Positions 34,867 through 44,266 are shown, counted from the stretch's first letter. The stretch: 59,119 bases of DNA from an uncultured Actinomycetes bacterium (GCA_937876315.1 CALEHQ010000017.1:1-59119), one strand, 5' to 3'. Notes: generated by a model from the letters alone, not told the origin. Numbers and translations: made by a program.

Positions 34867-36048
34867 CTATTGGCCGTCGAGACGGGTGAGAGCCCGGCGC
34901 ATGTTGCGCACGGCCTGTTGTGTGCGCTGCTCGTTTTCAATCAGCGCGAACCGAACAAACCCTTCACCACCCGGGCCAAAACCCACGCCTGGAGACGCCG
35001 CAACATTGGCCTCTTTGACGAGGTAGGACGCGAATTCAATGGACTTCATATCGGAGTACTGCTCGGGGATCGGTGCCCATACGAACATGGTGCCCTTAGG
35101 CGGCTCGATATCCCACCCAATGCGCTTCAATCCGTCGCAGAGAGAGTCGCGACGAGATTGGTAGATCTCGTTGACTTCCATCGGGAAATCGGCGGCTTCG
35201 TTGAGGGTGACGGTGGCCGCGATCTGAATCGGCTGGAACGTGCCGTAATCGAGGTAGCTCTTGAACTTGGCAAGCGCAGCAACGACGTCGGCACGACCAA
35301 GCATGAACGCAACGCGCCAACCGGCCATTGAGAACGACTTCGTCATTGAATACAACTCGACGGCGACTTCCTTGGCGCCTTCGGCCTGAAGAATCGATGG
35401 TGGTCGGTAGCCGTCGAAACCGATATCGGCATAGGCGTTGTCGTGCACCACAACAACATCGTGTTCACGAGCAAAGTCGACAACTTTCTGCATGAACTCA
35501 AGGTCAACGCAGGTGGTGGTCGGGTTATGCGGGAAGGACATGACGATCACGCGCGGCTTGGGCCAGGAGTACTCCCACTGCTCACGAAGATTGTCGAAGA
35601 AATCTTGACCCGTTCCGAGAGGAACCTCACGGATATCGGCACCGGCGAAGAGTGGTCCGTAAATGTGGATTGGATACGACGGCGAAGGGACAAGCGCCGC
35701 ATCACCTGGCTGCAGCAACGTCCACATGAGGTGCGAAAAACCCTCTTTCGCTCCAATTGTGCTGATGACTTCGGTATCGGGATCGAGAGTCACGCCGAAC
35801 CGATGCTGGTAATAACCAGCAATTGCTTCTCGAAGTTTCGGAATACCCCGACTCGACGAGTAGCGATGGTTACGGGAGTTGTGCGCGGCCTCAGTCAGTT
35901 TCTCAACTGCAATATCTGGAGATGGGAGATCTGGGTTACCGAATCCCAGATCGATGACATCGTGGCCGGAGCGGCGTGCCTCGATCTTCAACGAATCGAT
36001 AATCGTGAAGACGTAGGGCGGCAGCGCATTTATTCGGCGGAACTCCAT
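34867..36048 (-). CDS. alaC: Alanine aminotransferase (AlaC-like, class I PLP)
   Basis: 393 residues. It begins FRRINALPPYVFTIIDSLK and shares many stretches with E. coli AlaC (STSRGIPKLR-like YSSSRGIPKLREAI, SYPIHIYGPLFAGA, VVHDNAYADI, KSYLDYGTFQPIQ). The PLP lysine lies in SMTKSFSMAGWR. Reaction: pyruvate and glutamate to alanine and 2-oxoglutarate, reversible. The ATG at 36048 starts the conserved part; the open frame continues upstream into the ROK gene. Last in a long minus-strand run. Confidence 0.92.
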   Translation of the reverse strand: MEFRRINALPPYVFTIIDSLKIEARRSGHDVIDLGFGNPDLPSPDIAVEKLTEAAHNSRNHRYSSSRGIPKLREAIAGYYQHRFGVTLDPDTEVISTIGAKEGFSHLMWTLLQPGDAALVPSPSYPIHIYGPLFAGADIREVPLGTGQDFFDNLREQWEYSWPKPRVIVMSFPHNPTTTCVDLEFMQKVVDFAREHDVVVVHDNAYADIGFDGYRPPSILQAEGAKEVAVELYSMTKSFSMAGWRVAFMLGRADVVAALAKFKSYLDYGTFQPIQIAATVTLNEAADFPMEVNEIYQSRRDSLCDGLKRIGWDIEPPKGTMFVWAPIPEQYSDMKSIEFASYLVKEANVAASPGVGFGPGGEGFVRFALIENEQRTQQAVRNMRRALTRLDGQ

Positions 36049-36058
36049 TTGGGCGAGG

Positions 36059-36958
36059 TTAGTGGAGCAGCGCAGCACCAATGGCACCCGCCAAGGGCCC
36101 TGACTGGGCGGTCTCGATGCGAGTTCTGCGGCGCGAACGCCCGCCAAGAACCTCGCGAACAAAAAGTTCTCGTGTCCGTTCGAGGTACAGATCAGAGACC
36201 GACACCAAACCCCCACCGATCACAAAGAGCTCGGGATCGAGGACATCGGCGAGATTCGCCAGACCCCGAGCCAACCATTCGGCGAACTCGGCCCAGACCT
36301 CAAGAGCCACAGCATCACCACCGCGAGCAAGATCCGCGAGTACTTCGCCTGTGATGGCATCTCCGCTTCGATCAGTAGCCAGACCACGCTGTTGCGCCAG
36401 CCACACCACTCCCGAACCTGAGGCATAACGCTCCCAACAGCCGTTCCGTCCACACACGCAAAGCGGCCCAGAAGGGTCGACGCACATGTGACCGGGTTCG
36501 CCCGCAAAGCCATGAGCTCCGCGACGGACCGAGCCCCCGATCGCTACGCCCCCGCCAATGCCTGTTCCTAGGGTCACAAGGATGGCGTCATCACTTTCTT
36601 GCGCTACGCCATAGGTCATCTCGGCCACGAGCGCACAGGTGGCGTCATTGTCGATCAACACCGGGACGCCAAGCGCGCGCTCAACCGCAGAGCGAACGGG
36701 AACATCGATCATGCATTGGAGATTTGGCGCGGCGCGCAGAACCTGTCCATCTTCGACCAACCCCGCCAGACCGATTCCGAGTTGGCGTTCGGCGCCACAC
36801 ATCTGGGCGAGTTCAATGAGTGAGGAGATGACGCCTTCGGCCGTTGTGGGAGTCGAAACAAGATGTTGCACAAGGATCTTGGTGGGTTGGGACCGGCCAA
36901 CTGCCACCGCGAGCATCTTCGTGCCGCCAACATCGATGCCCACCAAACGTTCGCTCAC
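36059..36958 (-). CDS. ROK family glucokinase, second copy
   Basis: 299 residues. GIDVGGTKMLAVAV is the ATP loop, VLIDNDATCALVAE carries the catalytic Asp, TLGTGIGGGVAI and GHMCVDPSG lead into the zinc motif CVCGRNGCWERYASG. Unlike the first ROK kinase it has ordinary starts: GTG at 36958, or TTG two codons earlier. Close to actinobacterial glucokinases. Ten bases separate it from alaC. Confidence 0.9.
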   Translation of the reverse strand: MSERLVGIDVGGTKMLAVAVGRSQPTKILVQHLVSTPTTAEGVISSLIELAQMCGAERQLGIGLAGLVEDGQVLRAAPNLQCMIDVPVRSAVERALGVPVLIDNDATCALVAEMTYGVAQESDDAILVTLGTGIGGGVAIGGSVRRGAHGFAGEPGHMCVDPSGPLCVCGRNGCWERYASGSGVVWLAQQRGLATDRSGDAITGEVLADLARGGDAVALEVWAEFAEWLARGLANLADVLDPELFVIGGGLVSVSDLYLERTRELFVREVLGGRSRRRTRIETAQSGPLAGAIGAALLH

Positions 36959-37016
36959 ACACAAATGATTAGCCCATCAGGGCGACATTGTCGGAAGTTC
37001 AGGCTCGAGGGTTGAG

Positions 37017-38135
37017 TCAATACCGCAGAAGGGCGCCAATACGGCCGTGCACATCGAGGTCAGCGTTACCTTCGCAGGTGACGATATGGGCGCCTTCAAG
37101 GAGTGCCGCGTCGACTGCATCGCTGACCACATCATCGACCCTTTCCATATCTTGGCCATCAACAGGACATTTGGGGCCTCTCAGGGCGAGTGCTCCACAC
37201 GAACACAACCAACCTGATTCTTCGAATCCATTCGATACGAGGAGTGTGGCAACGCGGCGTTCATTGAGCGCACTGAGCACTGGCCCAAGACCCGCTATCC
37301 CCTTGTTTCCCGAGCCGATCGCATCACGAAGTTTCGTGACCGCTGCTTCTTCACGCTCAAGTTCAACGACTCGTTCAATCTCAAAGGCAGCCTTCGCTAT
37401 GTCGGTTTCGTTTGCCGCGGCCGGCACGTGAATCCGAGGAGCCAAACGTTCTCGAAGATACGGATGCAATTCGTGCTCGACGGCAGAGTAGACCTCGTCG
37501 GTTGCTCCAATGCTCAGCCGACCAAACCCTCGCTCTTGAAAGAGACGGAATACCGCCTCCGTTGAGTGACGGAAATGCTGGTGGGCGAGTTCATCAATGT
37601 GGTGTTGCTCACGCTCTCTGGATCCACGACTCGCGTCATCTCTGCGGTCGTAATCGCGAGGAAGCGCTTCAAAAAGTTCGGTCCTCTCGACAACTTCGCC
37701 GAATTGGAAGATGAACATGCGCGCTCGTTGCCGATCAACGAGCAATACGCCCAGTGGCTCGAGTTGATGCACGATTGCTTCAAGGGGTGCCACCACCGGC
37801 GATTGATTCACTGAAAGTCGATTCGCCACGGAAACTGGAAGCCGAATTACTTTCCAATACTTCTTCTCTGCGCATGAAAACATTGCGAGACCGCGAACAC
37901 CATGGCGATCGAGTTGCGTAGCGACGTAATCAGAAATGAGCGCAAAGTCGGCATCAAACATCTGACCAGGATGCAAAGCAAGTAACTGTTTCTTCAAAGA
38001 CTCGAGTTCGAGTTGGTAATCCTTGGGCCGGATGTGTCGGCGTCCATCGACATCGAGGTAACAACTCACAACGGGGGTATCGGCGCTTTTGAAACCCGCT
38101 AATTTCTTGATCGTTGCCTCAGTGATCACGGTCAT
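37017..38135 (-). CDS. eRF1-like (baeRF/Vms1-type) protein
   Basis: 372 residues. The layout of an N-terminal domain with PVVSCYLDVDGRRHIRPKDY, a central domain with GVLLVDRQRARMFIF and a C-terminal L30e-like domain (RVATLLVSNGFEESGW followed by a CSCG...CPVDG zinc loop) matches bacterial release-factor-1 homologues. The loop that carries GGQ in true release factors reads SRGSREREQHHIDE, so GGQ is lost but a Gln remains. Relatives such as Vms1 release peptides from stalled ribosomes. A strong GAGGAGG ribosome site precedes the ATG. Function here is inferred. Confidence 0.65.
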   Translation of the reverse strand: MTVITEATIKKLAGFKSADTPVVSCYLDVDGRRHIRPKDYQLELESLKKQLLALHPGQMFDADFALISDYVATQLDRHGVRGLAMFSCAEKKYWKVIRLPVSVANRLSVNQSPVVAPLEAIVHQLEPLGVLLVDRQRARMFIFQFGEVVERTELFEALPRDYDRRDDASRGSREREQHHIDELAHQHFRHSTEAVFRLFQERGFGRLSIGATDEVYSAVEHELHPYLRERLAPRIHVPAAANETDIAKAAFEIERVVELEREEAAVTKLRDAIGSGNKGIAGLGPVLSALNERRVATLLVSNGFEESGWLCSCGALALRGPKCPVDGQDMERVDDVVSDAVDAALLEGAHIVTCEGNADLDVHGRIGALLRY

Positions 38136-38195
38136 GGTGCCTCCTCAGTTGTCAAACATCTGCAACGAAGCGTAGGCCTCAGAACCGCAGTGCGC

Positions 38196-38414
38196 TCAGG
38201 CTCTTTTATCGGTGCTCTCGGGATCTCTCGTCATATCTTTGGCCACATCAGCAGCGACGCGTTGTGCTTGTTGTGCAATGACGGAAACAACTCCAACAAC
38301 CCGTTCGGTTGCAGATGGGTCATCGAGCAATGCTTCCGCCGCGTCGAGAAATGATCGCCCCGCAGCAATCAGTTCACGAGCCGCTGCTCGCATTGCGTCT
38401 TCGTCTGGCGTCAT
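38196..38414 (-). CDS. Small acidic helical protein, unknown function
   Basis: 72 residues, predicted all-helical (AMRAAARELIAAGRSFLDAAEALL, in two halves, then SVIAQQAQRVAADVAKDM). No Cys, no signal peptide. I do not recognise it. It lies 12 bases after the SRPBCC gene and 60 bases before the eRF1-like gene, consistent with operon membership. Confidence 0.65.
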   Translation of the reverse strand: MTPDEDAMRAAARELIAAGRSFLDAAEALLDDPSATERVVGVVSVIAQQAQRVAADVAKDMTRDPESTDKRA

Positions 38415-38426
38415 TGAATGGACGTA

Positions 38427-38891
38427 TCAGTCGTCTTCACTCGGACGAGGAGAACCTTCGACCCGAGCTTTGAGCTCTCCGAGTGCAGTCTTGATGATCC
38501 GGCCTTCGGCACGACGCTTCACGAATCCTGGGATTGGGTACACCAGATCGATTGCCAGTTCATAGACGACGTCGGTGGCCGCGCCATCTTCGGCCGGAGT
38601 TAGCACGTAGACACCATCAAGCTCTCGCGGCAGATCGCCTTCTACGAGTTCCCAACCCAAACGGTTCGGAGCCGAGGTGTAGTCGTAGCGGAGTTGATAG
38701 GTGGTACTGCGGCCCATGGCGGCTGCACGGAACTCAACAACGATTGCCTGGCCATCGGAATCAGATTCGACCACCGTGACCTCTTTAAGGTCGCCCGCCC
38801 ATTCCGGGTAGGAAGAAAAGTCGACCAACGTCGCGAAGCAACGATCCACCGGGGCTGCGATACGGATTTGCTCTTTGGCCTGTTCGGACAT
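38427..38891 (-). CDS. SRPBCC (START/Coq10-like) lipid-binding protein
   Basis: 154 residues. RIAAPVDRCFATLVDFSSYPEW is the usual N-terminal helix-grip signature of polyketide-cyclase/Coq10 proteins, and the last helix reads GRIIKTALGELKARVE. Such proteins bind hydrophobic ligands. Actinomycetes often carry one near pimB, as here, which suggests a role with membrane lipids or isoprenoids. Ligand unknown. Confidence 0.82.
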   Translation of the reverse strand: MSEQAKEQIRIAAPVDRCFATLVDFSSYPEWAGDLKEVTVVESDSDGQAIVVEFRAAAMGRSTTYQLRYDYTSAPNRLGWELVEGDLPRELDGVYVLTPAEDGAATDVVYELAIDLVYPIPGFVKRRAEGRIIKTALGELKARVEGSPRPSEDD

Positions 38892-38911
38892 GCCCGTACC
38901 CTACTCCGCCT

Positions 38912-39469
38912 CTACTCGGCGTTGTCTGCCGGCTTCTTCGGTGCTGACTGTTTATGAACACGTCGAGCTTCTTCCCGACGACCAACCCGACTGAGCTCTG
39001 GTGTTCGTTCCGGGAACGTCCCGTATGCAGCGACCCATAAACCGGTGAATCCGAGGGCCCACATAGGTGCGAGAACGCCGAACGCCAGCGCCGTGTAGAG
39101 GTGAATCGACGCGACAACGATCGAAGCAACCACCTGCACCATCAGCGAAACCATCAGGATGGCCTGCACACGTTTCGGAGTAGAACCCGAAGCAAAGAAG
39201 AGGCCGCCAATTCCAATCGCTTCGGTTCTGCTTCGATCGATGGCACGAAAGAACGCGAGCGCAAAAACGATCATTCCAACCACGAACTCGAACAGGGAGA
39301 GTGCGACATAAACGCCGGTAAGCGCTCCTTGAGCAATCGCAGCAGCGAACCCAACCACCACAAAAACAACTGTGCCAATAACCGTTGCCCGAAGAATTCC
39401 CGTTCCAGCAACTGGTTGTGCAGGGTCCATCCCGATCGGACCGTCGCTTTCGTTCTTTTCGTCAGTCAC
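38912..39469 (-). CDS. Four-helix membrane protein, unknown function
   Basis: 185 residues from the GTG at 39469, one base after the pimB stop (TGACGTG). Four hydrophobic segments at about 25-47, 53-75, 100-122 and 128-147, with a short basic C-terminus rich in Lys. A similar protein often accompanies actinobacterial PimB or SRPBCC genes. I cannot assign a function. Confidence 0.8.
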   Translation of the reverse strand: MTDEKNESDGPIGMDPAQPVAGTGILRATVIGTVVFVVVGFAAAIAQGALTGVYVALSLFEFVVGMIVFALAFFRAIDRSRTEAIGIGGLFFASGSTPKRVQAILMVSLMVQVVASIVVASIHLYTALAFGVLAPMWALGFTGLWVAAYGTFPERTPELSRVGRREEARRVHKQSAPKKPADNAE

Positions 39470-39470
39470 G

Positions 39471-40595
39471 TCAGGACCCAATCCGTTTCAGTTCTTCGTG
39501 CAGCAATGTTGCCAGTCGATCATGGGTGAACTCCACATCGGCTCGCTTTCGCCCAGCATCACCCAATTGCCGAGCGAGGGCAGCGTCCTCAAGTAGAAGC
39601 TCTAACGCCTTCACTACCGAAGCGCTATTGCGTGGTTGCTCTACAACGACCCCAGTCTGACCATCGACGACTGCTTCAGCGGAACCACCACTTCGACCAG
39701 CGACCACGGGAACTCCGCAAGCTGCCGCTTCAAGAAACACGATGCCAAACCCTTCTTGTTCAAGCCCGGCCCATCGATTCCGACACAACATCGCAAAGGC
39801 ATCTGCGGAACCAAGGAGAGGAATGAGGTCGGCATCGTCGACACGACCCAAAAATCTCACCGGTGCGCCGCGACGTTTTGCTCGTCGTTCAAGTCGGGCA
39901 CGGTCGCGCCCCGACCCCGCGATTGCAACCTGCAATGTGGGCCATCGGTGGGCCAATTCGGCGCTCGCATCAATCAACACGTCGAAACCTTTGCGAGGAA
40001 CTAATCGACTCATGCCCACTACGAGCGGTGCATGGGGATCGAACCCAAGTCGGTGTCGAATCTCACTTCGCTCGCTCTCCCCTGCGGGAACGAATCGATT
40101 TGTGTCGACACCTGGCGGAACGATGATCGTCGGAAGATCGCCGCCTGCGCATCGGCGCGCTTCCGCAGCGGGATACCCGCCGGCAGCAATGACAACCTCG
40201 GCCCCACGCAGGACGCGGCGCAAAACCGAACGAGCAATCGGTAACCGCCCGGGAACGGTCACTTCTGCACCATGAACGACAACCCCATAGGGCCGTTCGA
40301 GCCAAGGTCCAACGATGCCGAGAGGAACTGCGGGATCGAGCAGCACAAGGTCAGCATCGATCTCGGCGGCAAGGCGGTCGATACGTCGGGCAAGCGCGCG
40401 GGTGGGCAGCAACACCTTCGAAGAATCGCGTTCAATACGAATGGGTTGCTGCGCGTCGAAAGCTTTTGCTCCGCGATACGGAGTCGTGAGCACAGTCGTT
40501 GACTCAGGTGGAAGTCGACGCCACAACTCCCACAAGTAATTCTGAATACCGCCAACTTTGGGCGGGAAATCGTTGGTGACCAGAAGGTGCTTCAT
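39471..40595 (-). CDS. pimB: PimB-type mannosyltransferase (GT4)
   Basis: 374 residues, GT-B fold. VTNDFPPKVGGIQNYLWEL is the acceptor-domain start typical of PimB'; the donor domain has VGMSRLVPRKGFDVLI and the E-x7-E motif in EGFGIVFLEAAACGVPVVAG. The predicted reaction is transfer of mannose from GDP-Man to the inositol of phosphatidylinositol monomannoside. The inositol-phosphatase and polyprenol-mannose genes in this window fit. The start overlaps the queG stop (ATGA). Confidence 0.85.
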   Translation of the reverse strand: MKHLLVTNDFPPKVGGIQNYLWELWRRLPPESTTVLTTPYRGAKAFDAQQPIRIERDSSKVLLPTRALARRIDRLAAEIDADLVLLDPAVPLGIVGPWLERPYGVVVHGAEVTVPGRLPIARSVLRRVLRGAEVVIAAGGYPAAEARRCAGGDLPTIIVPPGVDTNRFVPAGESERSEIRHRLGFDPHAPLVVGMSRLVPRKGFDVLIDASAELAHRWPTLQVAIAGSGRDRARLERRAKRRGAPVRFLGRVDDADLIPLLGSADAFAMLCRNRWAGLEQEGFGIVFLEAAACGVPVVAGRSGGSAEAVVDGQTGVVVEQPRNSASVVKALELLLEDAALARQLGDAGRKRADVEFTHDRLATLLHEELKRIGS

Positions 40596-41641
40596 GCTTG
40601 CGCCTGCAGTCGCTCGTCAAGTCGATGCAATGCCCACTGCGCATGTTCCTGCAACATGTCATCGTCGCCTTCGCTCACAACAAATTTTTGGATCTCAGAT
40701 CGAACGTCTGCAGAGAGCGGGTCAGCGGTATTGCCGAGGGCGAGCAACGCATTCCGACGCAGATACCGAGGATCTCGACGCGGGATGTACCAGCGCCCGA
40801 GTTCCGAGAGAAGTTCACTGTCTTCGGCTTGCAACATCCACAACAGATCAGCCCAGGACGATGGCGCGTCGATGGTTTCCTTCGCCTGCGGACTGCGTCT
40901 CGCCGGCGGACACACTTCTTGACATTCATCACATCCGTAGATGCGATCACCGAGTGCCTCACGAAACTCCATCGGGAACGTGCCTTCAGCCTGAACCAAC
41001 CACGCAAGACAACGTCGGGCATCAACAATGCCAGGGGCAACGATTGCTCCAGTCGGACATCCGTCGAGACACCGTCGACACGTTCCACATCCGTCGGGAA
41101 CAGGTTCGGATTGAGCCAGGTCTGCATCGGTAACGATTGAGCCAAGCACGACCCAACTTCCATAGCCGGGCACCAAGAGGTTGGCATTGTGCCCGAACCA
41201 CCCCAACCCAGCGCGCTGGGCTGCAGCACGATCAACGAGCGCATTGTCATCGAGCACGACACGAGTGCGATGACCTGCGTCTTCAAGGATGGTTGCAACC
41301 TCATCAAGAGCGGCGCGCAATGCTGCGTAGTGATCAGTGATGGCGTAGCGAGCAACACGACCAGCAGGACCATCGAATGACGGTTCGCTCACGGGCCCTG
41401 CGGAATACGGAAACGCACCGACAACAAGTGACCGAGCACCGGCCAGGATTCGCGCCGGATCAGTCGAACGCTCCGGATCGAGATAGGTGAATGCCATACC
41501 TCCGTGGAGGCCCTCGGCTTTGCGAGTTTCGAGAATCTCACGGGTGTCGGTAAAGGGTTCGACCGCCGCAACACCGAGGGCGACGAGTCCGGCACGCTGA
41601 GCCGCATCGTTGAGTTGGTCGATGAGGCCGGGCGCGTTCAC
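40592..41641 (-). CDS. queG: Epoxyqueuosine reductase
   Basis: 349 residues. It reduces epoxyqueuosine to queuosine in tRNA with cobalamin and two 4Fe-4S clusters. The ferredoxin-like cysteines appear as CGTCRRCLDGCPTGA and CDECQEVCPPARR, and YGSWVVLGSIVTDADL and GWFGHNANLL are family segments. A HEAT-like C-terminus follows (RRNALLALGNTADPL). GTG start at 41641, six bases after a GACAAT box. First gene of the pimB operon. Confidence 0.93.
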   Translation of the reverse strand: MNAPGLIDQLNDAAQRAGLVALGVAAVEPFTDTREILETRKAEGLHGGMAFTYLDPERSTDPARILAGARSLVVGAFPYSAGPVSEPSFDGPAGRVARYAITDHYAALRAALDEVATILEDAGHRTRVVLDDNALVDRAAAQRAGLGWFGHNANLLVPGYGSWVVLGSIVTDADLAQSEPVPDGCGTCRRCLDGCPTGAIVAPGIVDARRCLAWLVQAEGTFPMEFREALGDRIYGCDECQEVCPPARRSPQAKETIDAPSSWADLLWMLQAEDSELLSELGRWYIPRRDPRYLRRNALLALGNTADPLSADVRSEIQKFVVSEGDDDMLQEHAQWALHRLDERLQAQA

Positions 41642-41647
41642 CGCCCC

Positions 41648-41653
41648 ATTGTC
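41648..41653 (-). promoter_or_regulatory. -10 box for leaderless queG operon
   Basis: GACAAT on the minus strand, six bases before the GTG at 41641. The same hexamer precedes the two-component system. Confidence 0.45.
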
Positions 41654-41666
41654 TCAGGTGAATCGA

Positions 41667-41903
41667 TCAGCCCGTGCGGTGGCGGCGCTGCGGGGAACCA
41701 GGCCGCCCACGATGGCGAAGTTCGGGCACCAAACCAGACTCGGCCAGCATTTCGAGTGCCCGGTACTCGTTGAGATCGACCACGACGGCGTCGCCCGGCT
41801 CTCGGGAGCAAATGAACGACACGACACAGTCGTTGCAGGCATCGGTGTGCTGCATAACGCAGGTATCGCAATCGATGGTGAAGGAAGGGGAAGGTGTGTC
41901 CAT
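41667..41903 (-). CDS. Small Cys-rich (zinc-ribbon-like) protein
   Basis: 78 residues. Cysteines in TIDCDTCVMQHTDACNDCVV and FIC give two C-x2-C pairs, suited to bind zinc or iron. The rest is acidic then basic (PELRHRGRPGSPQRRHRTG). I recall related short proteins in actinomycetes, function unknown. The ATG at 41903 has CAGTCT six bases upstream. It ends 25 bases upstream of the queG start, on the same strand. Confidence 0.7.
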   Translation of the reverse strand: MDTPSPSFTIDCDTCVMQHTDACNDCVVSFICSREPGDAVVVDLNEYRALEMLAESGLVPELRHRGRPGSPQRRHRTG

Positions 41904-41909
41904 GCCGAA

Positions 41910-41915
41910 AGACTG
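41910..41915 (-). promoter_or_regulatory. -10 box for the Cys-rich protein gene
   Basis: CAGTCT on the minus strand, six bases before the ATG at 41903. Confidence 0.35.
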
Positions 41916-41942
41916 CCGAACGGGTGAGACAGTCCCCCGGTC

Positions 41943-41948
41943 TACGCT
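41943..41948 (+). promoter_or_regulatory. Candidate -10 box for the molybdopterin oxidoreductase gene
   Basis: TACGCT, 32 bases before the ATG at 41981. A G-run (GGGGGG) at a normal ribosome-site distance follows, so this message would have a leader, in contrast to most neighbours. Confidence 0.35.
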
Positions 41949-41980
41949 CTGACCGTTCCAACGCACCGGGGGGTCGCACC

Positions 41981-44263
41981 ATGGAAGTTCCCGTCGCCAC
42001 ACCGACAACACGTCAAAAAGTCATCGGTCGCCAGCACCGGACAGAGCCCGACGGCACCCGGGTGTTTTTGCGTCAATGCCCACTGTGCGAGTGCATGTGC
42101 GGCCTTGAAGTCCATCTTGATGACGACGACCATGTGAAGGTCATCCGTCCCGACCGTGACGATGTCTGGTCGAAGGGCTTCATCTGCCCAAAGGGCACCA
42201 CGCTCGGCCGACTCCACGAAGACCCCGACCGCATTCGCGTCCCGATGATCCGCGAGGGTGAAACATGGCGAGAGGTCTCGTGGGACGAAGCCTTCGCGAA
42301 ATGCGAAGAGCTTCTGCATGGCGTTCTCAATGAACATGGCATCGAATCGATGACCGCATTTATTGGCAACCCTGCAGGCCATTCATTCAGCCTCAGTCGG
42401 TATGGCGCACTTCTCATGGGTCAGGCCAACTTCCCGATGATCTACTCCGCGGGCACTGTCGATCAGTGGCCGAAGAACGTGTCGTCAGTCTTGATGTACG
42501 GAAACATGTGGAAGATCCCCACGGTCGACATCGCGCATACCGATTACTGGATCATCATGGGCGGTAATCCGCAGGCCTCTGGTGGTTCGCTTCTCGCAAG
42601 CCCTGATCAGCTCGCTCAGATCGACGGCATCAAAGCGCGCGGCGGTCAGGTCATCGTGATTGATCCCCGTCGGACAATCACCGCCGACCACGCAACCGAG
42701 TGGCTTCCGATCGTTCCCGGAACCGACGCAGCATTCCTTCTCGCCATGTGCAACGTCATCTTCTCCGAAGGCCTCTTCACTCTTGGCAATGTCGAGGGCC
42801 TCGTTGAAGGTGTTGAACAGGTACGCGAAGCATGTATTGATTTCACGCCTGAACGAGTTGCCGAGTTCTGTCGAATTCCCGCCGAAACCATTCGTCGCAT
42901 CGCCCGCGATCTCGCCAATGCCGAGCGCGGTGGCCTCTACGGCCGCATCGGCCTGTGCAATCAGGAATTCGGAACCCTTGCATCGTGGCTTGTTGACGTC
43001 GTCAACATCATCGCCGGACAGTTCGACAAGTCCGGTGGCATGTTGTTTGGCAAGCCTGCCGCCAAACCAATTACGTGGGTCCCCGACACAAAGATCATGG
43101 GCGAGCCCGAGTTCGGGCGCTGGCGCAGTCGCGTCCGTGGCGCTCCAGAGATTCTTGGTCAAGTTCCGTGCTCGTGTTTGGCCGAAGAAATCGCAACCCC
43201 AGGTAAGGGCCAAATCAAGGCCCTCATCAACATTGCTGCGAACCCCGCTCTTTCGGTTCCCGACTCTCAGAATCTTGAAGACGCACTGCCATTGCTCGAT
43301 TGCTTAATCGCGATCGACTGCTACATGAACGAAACCACACGATTCGCACATGTTCTGCTTCCGGGCCCGTCACCCCTTGAGTCCCCGCACTTCGACGAAC
43401 TCATGTGGGCATGGTCGATTGGTAGTGCATCGAAGTGGAGCGACCAATTGTTCGATACGGGCGAGGACTACGTTCCCGAATGGGAAATTCTCGCCCGCCT
43501 CGGTTGGTTATGTGCCGGCAACAACGACACCGACTTCAATTTCGAGGCGCTCGACGATGGCTGGTTCACCACCATGTGTCATATGTACGGGCGCGATCCC
43601 GAAACGACTCTTCCTCTCTACGACCATGGTGGCCCCGAGCGCATGATCGACCTGCAGTTGCGAATGGGTCCGTGGGGCGACCGCTACGGCGAAGACCCCG
43701 ATGGCCTCAACCTGCAGAAGGTGAAAGACGCTGTGCACGGTGTCGACCTCGGCCCAATGGTTCCCAATCGTCTTAGCGAAGTCATCGGGACGCCATCAGG
43801 GAAGATTGAGCTGGCACCCGAGTACATCCTCAGCGATCTTCCACGATTGAAGAAGGCGCTCGACCGAGATCCCGATGCCTATGTGCTGGTGAGTCGACGC
43901 AACATCAAGTCGAAGAACACCTGGATGCACAACATCAAGGTGTTGGTGAAGGCAGGCAATCGCTGCACGCTCATCGTGCATCCCGAGGATGCGACCGAAC
44001 TTGGCCTAACCGACGGAGCAAGTGCACGTGTCACAAGCGAAGCCGGTTCGATCGAAGTCCCTGTTGAAATCAGCGACGAAATGATGCGCGGCGTCGTCTC
44101 GCTGCCCCATGGTTGGGGCCACGACAAAGCCGGCACACGGCTCTCGGTTGCTCGTGAACATGCAGGCGTGAATTCAAACCTGCTGGCTCCCGGACACTTC
44201 GTTGATCAGCTTTCCGGTAATCAAGCAGTGAACGGCATTCCCGTCGAGGTCGTTCCCGCCTAG
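41981..44263 (+). CDS. Molybdopterin-dependent oxidoreductase, 4Fe-4S, DMSO-reductase family
   Basis: 760 residues. The N-terminal cluster motif C-x2-C-x3-C-x28-C uses Cys33, Cys36, Cys40 and Cys69, ending GFICPKG. The molybdopterin domains follow, and the C-terminal dinucleotide-binding domain has VLVSRRNIKSKNTWMHN and VVSLPHGWGH. No Tat signal, so it is cytoplasmic. The catalytic reaction is not evident: no partner iron-sulfur, membrane or NADH subunit is nearby, as for several soluble actinobacterial members. The ATG at 41981 follows a G-rich ribosome site. Confidence 0.9.
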   Translation: MEVPVATPTTRQKVIGRQHRTEPDGTRVFLRQCPLCECMCGLEVHLDDDDHVKVIRPDRDDVWSKGFICPKGTTLGRLHEDPDRIRVPMIREGETWREVSWDEAFAKCEELLHGVLNEHGIESMTAFIGNPAGHSFSLSRYGALLMGQANFPMIYSAGTVDQWPKNVSSVLMYGNMWKIPTVDIAHTDYWIIMGGNPQASGGSLLASPDQLAQIDGIKARGGQVIVIDPRRTITADHATEWLPIVPGTDAAFLLAMCNVIFSEGLFTLGNVEGLVEGVEQVREACIDFTPERVAEFCRIPAETIRRIARDLANAERGGLYGRIGLCNQEFGTLASWLVDVVNIIAGQFDKSGGMLFGKPAAKPITWVPDTKIMGEPEFGRWRSRVRGAPEILGQVPCSCLAEEIATPGKGQIKALINIAANPALSVPDSQNLEDALPLLDCLIAIDCYMNETTRFAHVLLPGPSPLESPHFDELMWAWSIGSASKWSDQLFDTGEDYVPEWEILARLGWLCAGNNDTDFNFEALDDGWFTTMCHMYGRDPETTLPLYDHGGPERMIDLQLRMGPWGDRYGEDPDGLNLQKVKDAVHGVDLGPMVPNRLSEVIGTPSGKIELAPEYILSDLPRLKKALDRDPDAYVLVSRRNIKSKNTWMHNIKVLVKAGNRCTLIVHPEDATELGLTDGASARVTSEAGSIEVPVEISDEMMRGVVSLPHGWGHDKAGTRLSVAREHAGVNSNLLAPGHFVDQLSGNQAVNGIPVEVVPA

Positions 44264-44266
44264 CCT
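44261..44266 (+). promoter_or_regulatory. -10-like box over the preceding stop codon
   Basis: TAGCCT includes the TAG stop of the oxidoreductase and ends seven bases before the GTG at 44274, at leaderless distance. Confidence 0.35.

Noticed and set aside
42485-43213. 242-residue minus-strand frame in the molybdopterin oxidoreductase
   Set aside because: Shadow frame; the plus-strand protein has conserved motifs throughout this part.
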